Part shown: positions 26,296 to 34,065 of the stretch, piece by piece
Layout: each line of letters opens with the position of its first letter
How positions within the stretch are numbered: the first letter of the stretch is position 1
NCBI RefSeq assembly: GCF_005937185.1
Contig: NZ_VCNI01000001.1
Span: 186,001-250,000, forward strand
Length of the DNA: 64,000 bases
From: Flagellimonas algicola
GTDB lineage: Bacteria > Bacteroidota > Bacteroidia > Flavobacteriales > Flavobacteriaceae
Reading direction: 5' to 3'
Notes under the pieces: generated by a model
What the model was told of the DNA's origin: nothing
Seen by the model: only the letters and a program-made list of their open reading frames with translations
Databases searched by the model: none
Program-made: the position numbers and the translations under genes

Positions 26296-28169
26296 TACGA
26301 CTTACCGACGCACAAATTTCAAAAAAAGTAAAGTTTATTAACCAGTATATGCACTCAGCCAATGCGGCGGATGGATCAAAACTGGATGCCAACGCCAATG
26401 TGACCTCAAAAAACATTGCCACAATGGAGGCCGAATTGAACAAGGACATCAACATCCAAGTCAATAGAAAATTGGTAAAAGATAAAATTGAATTCCTTTT
26501 TGGTAATGAACTTGCCGAAGAGTATACCAGGCAAATTGAGTCCCATGAAATCTATGTTCATGATGAAACCTCTTTAAAACCGTACTGCGTTTCCATTAGC
26601 ATGTATCCTTTTCTGCTGGACGGACTTACCAAATTGGGAGGGGAGAGTAGGGCTCCCCAACATTTGGAAAGTTTTTGTGGGGAGTTTGTCAATCTGGTAT
26701 TTGCTATCAGTTCCCAATTTGCAGGGGCGTTGGCCACGGTGGAGTTTTTGATGTACTTTGATCACTTTGCCAAGATTGATTATGGAGAAGATTACCTGAA
26801 AACCCATGAAAAGACCATTGCCAACCATTTACAGCATGTGGTCTATGCTATTAATCAACCAGCGGCCGCTAGGGGATACCAATCTGTTTTCTGGAATATT
26901 TCCCTATATGATGAAGCTTACTTCAATAGTATGTTTGGGGATTTTGTTTTTCCTGACATGACAAAACCGAGGTGGGAAAGTGTAAAAAAGCTGCAATCCT
27001 ACTTTATGAACTGGTTCAATGCCGAGCGCACCAGAGCCATTTTGACCTTTCCTGTAGTTACCGCGGCCATGCTTACCAAAGAAGGAAAGCCAGTAGATCA
27101 TGAATTCACCCAAATGTGCGCAAGGGAATTGAGTGAAGGTAATTCGTTCTTTATTTATCAGTCAGAAAATGCAGATAGCTTGGCTTCCTGTTGCCGACTC
27201 CGTAACGAGATCAGCGATAACACTTTCAGTTATTCATTGGGCGCTGGTGGCGTCGCGACCGGATCCATCAATGTCATTACGCTCAATATGAATCGATTGG
27301 TTCAAAAAGGAGCGGATATCGCGGAAGAGGTTAAAAAGATTCATAAATATCAAGTGGCCTTCAGGAAACTCATTGAAGAATATGAGGCTGCTGGACTACT
27401 GCCAGTGTATAAAGCTGGATTTATTGGGTTGGACAAACAATTTCTGACCATAGGTATAAATGGAATGGTGGAAGCAGCGGAGAGTCAGGGAATCAAAGTT
27501 GGGAACAATGAAAACTACAAAGCCTTTGTCAACACCTATCTCAAAGCCATCTACACTGAAAATAAAAATGCTAAACAGGAGCATGGTTATATGTTCAACA
27601 CTGAATTTGTACCAGCTGAAAACCTGGGCGTGAAAAATGCCAATTGGGATAGAAAGGATGGCCTTTTTGTACCCCGGGATTGTTATAACTCCTATTTCTA
27701 TAGGGTAGAGGACACAGATACCAACACCTTGGACAAAATTATTTTGCACGGTAAGGAAACCATAAAATACCTGGATGGTGGTTCGGCGCTACACCTTAAC
27801 CTGGAGGAGGCACCCAATCAGGAGGGTTTTGAAAAGTTGATTCACGCGACGGCCAGAGCAGGATGTAATTATTTCTGCTTCAATATTAAAATTACTATTT
27901 GCAACAGTTGTGACCATATCGATAAGCGGACCTTGCATAACTGTAGTAAATGCAGTTCCAAAGAAGTGGATCATGCCACTCGGGTGATTGGATATTTGAA
28001 ACGGGTTTCCAGTTTTAGTACAGGAAGACAAAGGGAACATGGTCTAAGATATTATCATGAAAATAAAAAAGAAGGGCACTTGGCGAAGAAAAGAGTTGAG
28101 GTGCTGAATGGTTATCAGTCCAAGAGTCAACCCATAATTGACTTTTCAGATACACAACGAATCATCTGA
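26292..28169 (+). CDS. nrdD: Anaerobic (class III) ribonucleoside-triphosphate reductase
   Basis: Glycyl-radical enzyme reducing ribonucleotides in the absence of oxygen. The start at 26292 overlaps nrdG by 4 bp; a longer frame open from 26112 would run through nrdG and is rejected. It has 625 residues. 'SADSLASCCRLRNEIS' holds the active-site cysteines; a C-terminal zinc site is formed by 'CNSCDHIDKRTLHNCSKC'; and the radical glycine is Gly567 in 'TRVIGYLKRVSS'. It is shorter than the E. coli enzyme (about 712 residues, recalled) and no N-terminal ATP-cone sequence is evident, so allosteric activity control by dATP may be absent. Such a gene indicates true anaerobic growth rather than micro-oxic survival. 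Confidence 0.93.
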   Translation: MIRLTDAQISKKVKFINQYMHSANAADGSKLDANANVTSKNIATMEAELNKDINIQVNRKLVKDKIEFLFGNELAEEYTRQIESHEIYVHDETSLKPYCVSISMYPFLLDGLTKLGGESRAPQHLESFCGEFVNLVFAISSQFAGALATVEFLMYFDHFAKIDYGEDYLKTHEKTIANHLQHVVYAINQPAAARGYQSVFWNISLYDEAYFNSMFGDFVFPDMTKPRWESVKKLQSYFMNWFNAERTRAILTFPVVTAAMLTKEGKPVDHEFTQMCARELSEGNSFFIYQSENADSLASCCRLRNEISDNTFSYSLGAGGVATGSINVITLNMNRLVQKGADIAEEVKKIHKYQVAFRKLIEEYEAAGLLPVYKAGFIGLDKQFLTIGINGMVEAAESQGIKVGNNENYKAFVNTYLKAIYTENKNAKQEHGYMFNTEFVPAENLGVKNANWDRKDGLFVPRDCYNSYFYRVEDTDTNTLDKIILHGKETIKYLDGGSALHLNLEEAPNQEGFEKLIHATARAGCNYFCFNIKITICNSCDHIDKRTLHNCSKCSSKEVDHATRVIGYLKRVSSFSTGRQREHGLRYYHENKKEGHLAKKRVEVLNGYQSKSQPIIDFSDTQRII

Positions 28170-28205
28170 CAATTACCACAATCTTAGCGCTCTTTATGGT
28201 GAAAC

Positions 28206-28249
28206 ATGATAAATATCATGTGTTCAACTAAGGCACCTATCTATTTTTA
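28206..28249 (+). promoter_or_regulatory. FNR-like site and -7 element of the norC promoter
   Basis: ATGATAAATATCAT (28206-28219) is the core of an 18-bp inverted repeat (ACATGATA-AA-TATCATGT, 28204-28221), with TGA-N6-TCA geometry of Crp/Fnr-family sites. Exactly 22 nt downstream lies TATTTTTA (28242-28249), one mismatch from the Bacteroidota -7 consensus TAnnTTTG. The implied start site near 28255 puts the palindrome centre at about -42, typical of class II activation. The same spacing occurs at the ric/porin and nap promoters. Confidence 0.7.
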
Positions 28250-28260
28250 CAGAATAAAGG

Positions 28261-28277
28261 ATAAAATAGTCTTTTAT
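28261..28277 (+). promoter_or_regulatory. Candidate repressor site in the norC leader
   Basis: ATAAAATAGTCTTTTAT has ATAAAA and TTTTAT arms around TAGTC, nearly identical to the element before nrdG (centre AGGTC). It lies just downstream of the predicted norC transcription start and 23 bp before the norC ATG, where a bound repressor would block transcription. An NsrR-like Rrf2 protein is the proposed ligand (inference). Confidence 0.45.
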
Positions 28278-28300
28278 TATCAAATACTAATCAATTTACC

Positions 28301-28741
28301 ATGTTATCAAAAAAACAAGCACGTACTTTTTTTCTTGGAGGGACGGTGGTGACATTTCTTGTCTTTATCGGGCTTACGATTTATTCCTTTAGCAAGGAAC
28401 AGGATCAATCCAACTACGGGAACATTACCGAACAGGTTGTTCGGGGAAAACAATTGTGGGAAGCCAACAATTGTATGGGGTGTCACACCATTTTAGGTGA
28501 GGGCGCCTACTATGCGCCAGAACTTACCAAGGTTATAGACCGAAGAGGTGAAGGTTACATCAAAGCGGTACTTACCACTCCAAATGCATGGGCACCCAAC
28601 GGTAGAAAAATGGTGGCCTATGGATTTTCCGACGAAGAAGCGGCAGACCTGATTGCATTCTTTGATTGGATAGATGACATTGACCTCAATGGTTTTGATA
28701 CGGTGGTATCTCCATTGGCCAAGGACAAAACCAACAACTAA
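28301..28741 (+). CDS. norC: Nitric oxide reductase cytochrome c subunit
   Basis: Membrane-anchored mono-heme cytochrome c that passes electrons to NorB for reduction of NO to N2O. It has 146 residues: an N-terminal transmembrane anchor ('FFLGGTVVTFLVFIGLTIYSF'), then 'GKQLWEANNCMGCHTILGEGAYYAPEL' with heme motif Cys58-Met-Gly-Cys61-His62, a sequence very typical of NorC. 'NGRKMVAYGF' supplies the probable axial Met. norB begins 10 bp downstream. This pair identifies a cytochrome-dependent (cNOR) enzyme rather than the quinol-oxidising single-subunit qNOR. Confidence 0.95.
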   Translation: MLSKKQARTFFLGGTVVTFLVFIGLTIYSFSKEQDQSNYGNITEQVVRGKQLWEANNCMGCHTILGEGAYYAPELTKVIDRRGEGYIKAVLTTPNAWAPNGRKMVAYGFSDEEAADLIAFFDWIDDIDLNGFDTVVSPLAKDKTNN

Positions 28742-28751
28742 AACCAACGAT

Positions 28752-30089
28752 ATGAAATACAAATCACAAAAAGTAGCTTACTGGTTTTTTGCACTTTCCA
28801 TGCTACTATTAGTTTTGCAACTAGCCTATGGATTTATTATGGGCTTTGCCCGTATAGGGCTGGATGGACTTCATGATTTTATCCCCTTTAATACCGCAAG
28901 GGCCGTACATACCAATTTATTGGTAGTTTGGTTGCTTTCCGGGTTTATGGGAGCCGCCTACTACATTATACCAGAGGAAGCGCAACGGGAATTGGTCAAT
29001 GTAAAATTGGCTTATGTACAATTAATTTCTTTGGCGCTGGTGGGAGTTGCAGCCATAGTCGGGTATCATTTTAACTGGTGGGAAGGACGAAAATTCCTTG
29101 AAATTCCGAGACAATTGGACTTTTTGGTAGTAGCCAATGTCCTTTTGTTTTTAGGCTTGATTTTGGTCACTTTGTTTAAAGGAAAACGAAGGACCACTAC
29201 AGCCTTGGTACTCTCTATGGGACTATTGTTCGCCGCTCTACTTTACCTACCTGGGATGTTACCCTTTGACAGTCAAGTGATGGATTCTTTCTTCCGTTGG
29301 TGGGTGGTTCACCTTTGGGTTGAAGGTGTTTGGGAATTGATTATGGGCGGTATCCTTTCTTTCCTGCTGATTAAACTTACTGGAGTAGACCGAGAGGTTA
29401 TTGAAAAATGGCTCTATGTAATTGTTGGACTCACCTTCCTTTCTGGAGTATTGGGAACGGGGCACCACTATTATTATATCGGTGTTAACAAGATTTGGTT
29501 GATTGTAGGAGGGATATTCTCCGCTTTAGAGCCTTTGGCTTTTTTGGCAATGGCCTTGTTTGCTGTCAACATGTACCGTAAAGGCGAAAAAAGACATCCC
29601 AATAAACTGGCATTGTTCTGGACCTTGGGCGCGGCCATTGTTTCCTTTTTGGGAGCAGGATTACTGGGGTTTGCACACACGCTACCGCAAACCAACCTAT
29701 ATACCCATGGTACCTTGGTTACAGCCATGCACGGACACTTAGCATTTTGGGGAGCCTATGCTATGATTGTTTTGGCAATTATAAGCTATAGTATGCCCAA
29801 TATGACAGGAAGAAAACTGTATTTAAGTGCTAGGGGACGAGCTGCTTTTTGGCTTTCGAACATCGGTATGATCGGAATGACTGTGGCCTTTGGGGTTGCC
29901 GGTGTTGCCCAAGTGTACTTGGAACGAAAGTTTAAAATGGAATTCATGCAGGTACAGAATGAGATTAGCATCCACTTTGTGGTGTTACTGCTATGTGCCA
30001 CCATATTAACGTTGGGAATAGCCTTATACATCATAGATTTTATCAAACACGGCAAACCGACAGATCAAGCTTTAGAACTACAACCATAA
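28752..30089 (+). CDS. norB: Nitric oxide reductase catalytic subunit
   Basis: Heme b/b3-FeB subunit of the inner membrane NO reductase (2 NO + 2 e- + 2 H+ to N2O + H2O). The start at 28752 lies 10 bp after norC; an open frame from 28674 overlaps norC and is rejected. It has 445 residues with about 12 transmembrane helices. Metal ligands visible: His53 ('ARAVHTNLLVVW'), His187 with the diagnostic glutamates ('VVHLWVEGVWELIMGG'), His238-His239 ('GTGHHYYYIG') and His327/His329 ('AMHGHLAFWGAY'). The Glu residues near helix VI distinguish NORs from oxygen reductases. nirK follows after 16 bp. Confidence 0.96.
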   Translation: MKYKSQKVAYWFFALSMLLLVLQLAYGFIMGFARIGLDGLHDFIPFNTARAVHTNLLVVWLLSGFMGAAYYIIPEEAQRELVNVKLAYVQLISLALVGVAAIVGYHFNWWEGRKFLEIPRQLDFLVVANVLLFLGLILVTLFKGKRRTTTALVLSMGLLFAALLYLPGMLPFDSQVMDSFFRWWVVHLWVEGVWELIMGGILSFLLIKLTGVDREVIEKWLYVIVGLTFLSGVLGTGHHYYYIGVNKIWLIVGGIFSALEPLAFLAMALFAVNMYRKGEKRHPNKLALFWTLGAAIVSFLGAGLLGFAHTLPQTNLYTHGTLVTAMHGHLAFWGAYAMIVLAIISYSMPNMTGRKLYLSARGRAAFWLSNIGMIGMTVAFGVAGVAQVYLERKFKMEFMQVQNEISIHFVVLLLCATILTLGIALYIIDFIKHGKPTDQALELQP

Positions 30090-30105
30090 ACCAAAAAAGA
30101 ATTAA

Positions 30106-31566
30106 ATGAGAAAACCTAAAAATGGACTAGCAGTACTTTACCTAATGGCAATTGGAGCCATTGGATTGCAAAGTTGTATAGATAATACCACAAAAAAGGA
30201 ATACGCTTCTGCGGCCGATATTCCGGTAAGCAGGGAAATGACGGCAGAACTGACAGCGCCACCAAATGTTCCCAGAGGAGTAGGCGATCGTAAAGCCAAA
30301 AAGCTCATTGTGAACATGGAAATTCTGGAACAAGAAGGCACCATGACGGATGGAACTACCTATAACTATTGGACTTTTGGTGGTTCTGTTCCCGGAAGTT
30401 TTATCAGAACTAGAGTAGGCGATGAGGTGGAGTTCACCCTATCCAATCACCCGGATAATAAGTTGCCCCATAATATAGATTTACATGCGGTAACCGGTCC
30501 AGGTGGTGGGGCAACATCTTCCTTTGTGGCACCAGGTCATGAGAAGAAATTCAATTTTAAGACTATTAATGAAGGCTTGTATGTATATCACTGCGCTACC
30601 GCGCCTGTTGGGATGCACGTTGCCAATGGTATGTATGGATTGATTTTGGTAGAACCCGAAGGCGGACTACCCAGAGTGGACAAGGAATATTACATCATGC
30701 AGGGGGATTTCTATACCCAAGGCGAAAACGGTGATCCAGGCCTGCAAGCATTCGATATGCAAAAAGCAGTAGATGAAGATGCAGATTACGTGGTTTTCAA
30801 CGGGAGTGTGGGCGCCTTGACCGGCGATAATGCCATAACAGCCAATGTGGGTGAGACCGTTCGACTTTATGTTGGCAATGGTGGGCCCAATTTGGTGTCC
30901 TCCTTTCATGTTATTGGGGAGATTTTTGATAAGGTAATGGTGGAAGGTGGTAGCAGCATCAATGAGAATGTGCAGACTACCTTAATTCCTGCCGGCGGTG
31001 CTGCAATTGTGGAGTTCAGGGTGGATGTGCCAGGGACCTTCATATTAGTGGACCATTCCATCTTTAGGGCTTTTAACAAAGGTGCATTGGGAATGTTAAA
31101 GGTGCAGGGTGAAGAAAACAAAACCATCTATTCTGGTGTGGTTCAAGAAGGTATTTATAATCCTGAAGGAGGAGGTATACAGGTTATGCCCAATGGAGAT
31201 GAGGATACAGACATTAGTTCTGGTACCAAGACCTTGGCAGAAAAAATGGAGTCTGGAAAACAAATCTATACCAAAACCTGTTTTGCATGTCACCAGGCCA
31301 ACGGAGAGGGGATTCCGAATGCATTCCCGCCTTTGGCTGAATCGGATTATCTCAATGCCGATGTGAATCGTGCCATTGACATTGTCTTGAATGGTAAAAC
31401 CGGTGAAATCACGGTCAATGGACAAAAGTACAACAGCGTTATGACCAAACAGGCCATTAGTAGCGATGAGGTGGCCGATGTGCTTACCTATATCTACAAT
31501 TCATGGGGAAACAACAAAACCAATGTGACCCGATCCCAAGTGGAGCAGGTTAAAAATGGGCACTAA
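30106..31566 (+). CDS. nirK: Copper nitrite reductase fused to cytochrome c, lipoprotein
   Basis: Reduces nitrite to NO in the periplasm. It has 486 residues, with lipoprotein signal ending IGLQSC (Cys24). Two cupredoxin domains carry type 1 Cu ligands His122, Cys163, His171 and Met176 and type 2 Cu ligands His127, His162 and His317; catalytic Asp125 ('LPHNIDLHAVTG') and His268 ('SSFHVIGEIFD') are present. From about residue 378 a class I cytochrome c domain follows ('CFACHQANGEGIPNAFPPL', heme Cys392-Cys395-His396), a built-in electron donor that replaces an external cytochrome or azurin. Such NirK-cytochrome fusions are known in several phyla. It sits 16 bp after norB, so NO is made and consumed by one operon. 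Confidence 0.95.
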   Translation: MRKPKNGLAVLYLMAIGAIGLQSCIDNTTKKEYASAADIPVSREMTAELTAPPNVPRGVGDRKAKKLIVNMEILEQEGTMTDGTTYNYWTFGGSVPGSFIRTRVGDEVEFTLSNHPDNKLPHNIDLHAVTGPGGGATSSFVAPGHEKKFNFKTINEGLYVYHCATAPVGMHVANGMYGLILVEPEGGLPRVDKEYYIMQGDFYTQGENGDPGLQAFDMQKAVDEDADYVVFNGSVGALTGDNAITANVGETVRLYVGNGGPNLVSSFHVIGEIFDKVMVEGGSSINENVQTTLIPAGGAAIVEFRVDVPGTFILVDHSIFRAFNKGALGMLKVQGEENKTIYSGVVQEGIYNPEGGGIQVMPNGDEDTDISSGTKTLAEKMESGKQIYTKTCFACHQANGEGIPNAFPPLAESDYLNADVNRAIDIVLNGKTGEITVNGQKYNSVMTKQAISSDEVADVLTYIYNSWGNNKTNVTRSQVEQVKNGH

Positions 31567-31579
31567 TCACTAATAGCGG

Positions 31580-32356
31580 ATGACTGTTTTAAGATTGACA
31601 TTTTGTATACTTTTTCTTTGGGTGGCCAATGCAAATTGTCAATCTAAAATGGTCGCTATTCAAGGCGGAACCTATATCCCACTTTATGGCAGGGACTCCC
31701 TAAAAGTCACCATTTCAGATTTTTATATGGACGTATATCCGGTGACCAATCAGGAGTTCGTCGCTTTTGTAAAGCAAAATCCAAATTGGCAAAAGTCTAA
31801 GGTAAAAAAGTTGTTTGCCGATGGCAGCTACTTAATGAACTGGACCTCGGATACAACTTTGAAAGAAGGATTGGAACTAACTGCCCCGGTTACCAACATT
31901 AGCTGGTTTGCCGCCAATGCCTATTGTGAATGCCAAGGAAAACGTTTGCCAACCATTGATGAATGGGAGTATGCGGCCATGGCGAACGAAAATGAACCGG
32001 ACGCCAGAAAAAACGAAACCTATAACGAATACATTCTGGGATGGTATGAAAAGCCCAAAACGTTCAACAATGTAATTGGCTCCACCTTCAAAAATTATTG
32101 GGGAGTCTACGATTTACATGGTTTAGTTTGGGAATGGACTTCCGACTTCAATTCGGTATTGATGTCTGGCGAATCACGGAAAGATGTTGACAACGACAGT
32201 AACCTATTCTGCGGGAGTGGCGCAGTTGGCGCTACGGATTTAATGAACTACGCTGCCTTTATGCGATATGCAACCCGAGGGAGTTTGAAGGCAAAATACA
32301 CCATGAAAAACCTTGGGTTTAGATGTGTAAAAAACAAAGATGATGAACAACTATAA
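31580..32356 (+). CDS. FGE-sulfatase-domain protein of the nir operon, function unknown
   Basis: Exported protein with a formylglycine-generating-enzyme (SUMF1/EgtB/PvdO) fold. It has 258 residues. Signal: 'MTVLRLTFCILFLWVANANC'. Domain hallmarks: 'MVAIQGGTYIPL', 'FYMDVYPVTNQEFVAFVKQ', 'ISWFAANAYCECQGKRLPTIDEWEYAA', 'VYDLHGLVWEWTSD' and the C-terminal 'NLGFRCVK'. In true FGEs a Cys pair near the C-terminus binds copper and the substrate; here the region reads 'NLFCGSGAVGATDLMNYAAFMRYATRG' with one Cys, so sulfatase activation is unlikely. It lies 13 bp after nirK and overlaps the SCO gene by 17 bp. A role in NirK copper-site assembly or electron transfer is inferred from position only. Confidence 0.75.
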   Translation: MTVLRLTFCILFLWVANANCQSKMVAIQGGTYIPLYGRDSLKVTISDFYMDVYPVTNQEFVAFVKQNPNWQKSKVKKLFADGSYLMNWTSDTTLKEGLELTAPVTNISWFAANAYCECQGKRLPTIDEWEYAAMANENEPDARKNETYNEYILGWYEKPKTFNNVIGSTFKNYWGVYDLHGLVWEWTSDFNSVLMSGESRKDVDNDSNLFCGSGAVGATDLMNYAAFMRYATRGSLKAKYTMKNLGFRCVKNKDDEQL

Positions 32357-33062
32357 GTGGGTCCTTGGCATTTTCACAATGCTCTTTGTACTGGTTTCCT
32401 GTAATAATGGAACCAAAACCATGGCAAGTAACGAGATAGCATATGCATGTCCCATGAAATGTGAGGGCGATAAAATTTATTATAAAGGAGGAAGCTGTCC
32501 GGTTTGTAAAATGGATTTAATGACTTTGACTTCGCTGACAGCAGAGCCTGTGGAATCAGAAGAGATTTCGGAAGAATCCATTTTCAATCTTACCTCTAAG
32601 TGGAATACGGAGGAGGGCAACAGCATCGAATTAAAGGATTTAAAGGGAAAGACCTTGGTCATGGTAATGATTTACACTACATGCAAAGCGGCCTGTCCCA
32701 GATTGGTGGCTGACATGCGAAATATTGAAAAACAGATTCCAGAGTCCTTTACTAACGACATGCAATATGTTTTGGTAAGCATCGACCCAAAAACAGATAC
32801 GCCTACCCATTTAAAGGCATTCGCAATGGAAAACTTTATGGATGGTGATCATTGGACTTTTTTGCAAGGAACGGAGATGGGGGTAAGGGAATTTGCCAAT
32901 GTTCTTGCGGTCAAGTATAAACAAATTTCCCCTATGGCCTTTTCACACTCCAACATCATTAGTGTATTTAATCCTCAGGGAGAATTGGTGCACCAGCAAG
33001 AAGGATTAGGGGTAGATAACAAGGAAACCGTGGAAAAAATTATTGAAACTGTTAATAAATAG
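32340..33062 (+). CDS. SCO-family copper chaperone with heavy-metal-binding domain, lipoprotein
   Basis: Thioredoxin-fold copper chaperone, probably supplying Cu to NirK. It has 240 residues with lipoprotein signal ending LFVLVSC (Cys21). The N-terminal metal-binding module has 'YACPMKCEGDKIYYKGGSCPVCKMDL' pairs of Cys and Met, as in heavy-metal-binding domains of CopB/CusB-like proteins. The SCO domain follows: 'TLVMVMIYTTCKAACPRLVADM' with CX3C (Cys115, Cys119), 'VLVSIDPKTDTPTHLKAF' and 'MAFSHSNIISVFNPQGE' with the third copper ligand His. Two adjacent ATGs (32340, 32343) are possible. It overlaps the FGE-like gene by 17 bp, extending the nirK operon. Confidence 0.88.
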   Translation: MMNNYKWVLGIFTMLFVLVSCNNGTKTMASNEIAYACPMKCEGDKIYYKGGSCPVCKMDLMTLTSLTAEPVESEEISEESIFNLTSKWNTEEGNSIELKDLKGKTLVMVMIYTTCKAACPRLVADMRNIEKQIPESFTNDMQYVLVSIDPKTDTPTHLKAFAMENFMDGDHWTFLQGTEMGVREFANVLAVKYKQISPMAFSHSNIISVFNPQGELVHQQEGLGVDNKETVEKIIETVNK

Positions 33063-33170
33063 GTCTATTAAGCAATCGTAGCCAGTGGTGAAGCATTCAA
33101 TTTACTCATACCTGACTCTTCAAGGATTGCTTCATTCATGATTGCTTTTTAGACCTTAAAATATATTGAA

Positions 33171-33992
33171 ATGATCAATACAGTGGAAGCAAAAAGCATC
33201 AAAATGGATATAGACACCCAGGTTGCCCCTTACTACAGGGCCGTGGGAAAGGAGGCAGAAATTTTTAAGCATACCTATAGCAGTAGGATCCCATTCTTAT
33301 TGAAAGGGCCTACCGGTACTGGTAAATCCCGATTCATTGAGTTCATGGCCCATGAACTTAACCAACAATTGATCACGGTCAGTTGTCATGAGGAGACCTC
33401 TTCTACCGATTTAATTGGACGATATATTATCAAGGGGGCAGAAACAGTTTGGATGGACGGACCTCTGACCATAGCAGTCAAAACTGGGGCAATATTGTAT
33501 TTGGATGAGATAGCAGAAGCTAGACCTGACGTAATCGTGGCCATTCATTCCCTGACAGATCACCGACGTGAGTTATTCATTGATAAACTCGGTACAACGA
33601 TTAAGGCCCATCCCCATTTTATGTTGGTTGCCTCATTTAATCCTGGTTATCAAAGGGGTTTTAAGGAATTAAAGCCGTCCACAAGACAGCGCTTTGTGGC
33701 AATTTCCTTCAACTATCCAGAAGCTAAGGCAGAGGCAGAGATATTGGCAAAAGAAACCAACATTTTGGAGGCTGATGCCAAAAAACTGGTCAACATCGCC
33801 AATAAAATCAGGAATTTAACAGAGCTGGGACTCACGGAAACCGTTTCAACCCGATTACTGGTGGACGCTGCAAAATTGATGCGTTCCGGTTTGCCCAAAA
33901 GGTTGGCCGTGCATTCTGCTGTTGTGGAACCGCTCACAGATGATTTGGAGGTAATTGAAGCCCTTAACGATCTCTGCGATTTAATGATCTGA
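33171..33992 (+). CDS. norQ: MoxR/CbbQ-type AAA+ ATPase for NO reductase activation
   Basis: AAA+ ATPase that with NorD remodels NorCB during insertion of the non-heme iron FeB. It has 273 residues and is cytoplasmic. Walker A 'LLKGPTGTGKSRF' (Gly46 to Ser53), Walker B 'AILYLDEIAEARPDVIVAIHSLTDHRREL' and sensor 'FMLVASFNPGYQRGFKELKPSTRQRF' are all those of the CbbQ/NirQ/NorQ subgroup. A 108-bp gap separates it from the SCO gene, so it may have a promoter of its own; no convincing element was found there. norD follows after 73 bp. Confidence 0.93.
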   Translation: MINTVEAKSIKMDIDTQVAPYYRAVGKEAEIFKHTYSSRIPFLLKGPTGTGKSRFIEFMAHELNQQLITVSCHEETSSTDLIGRYIIKGAETVWMDGPLTIAVKTGAILYLDEIAEARPDVIVAIHSLTDHRRELFIDKLGTTIKAHPHFMLVASFNPGYQRGFKELKPSTRQRFVAISFNYPEAKAEAEILAKETNILEADAKKLVNIANKIRNLTELGLTETVSTRLLVDAAKLMRSGLPKRLAVHSAVVEPLTDDLEVIEALNDLCDLMI

Positions 33993-34020
33993 GGATGAAG
34001 AATGAGTTAGGAGTCTTGAA

Positions 34021-34041
34021 TTCTGAGTTCTGAGTTCTGTG
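34021..34041 (+). repeat. Short tandem repeat between norQ and norD
   Basis: Two exact copies of TTCTGAG and a third with one change (TTCTGTG) lie in the 73-bp gap before norD. No coding or known regulatory role was seen. Similar slippage-prone repeats could change spacing to the norD start. Confidence 0.6.
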
Positions 34042-34065
34042 AATCCCACTTCCAAAAGATAAGTT

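Noticed and set aside
31580-32356. A sulfatase-activating FGE for the two S1 sulfatases
   Set aside because: The Cys pair expected in FGE is not present and the gene belongs to the nirK operon.
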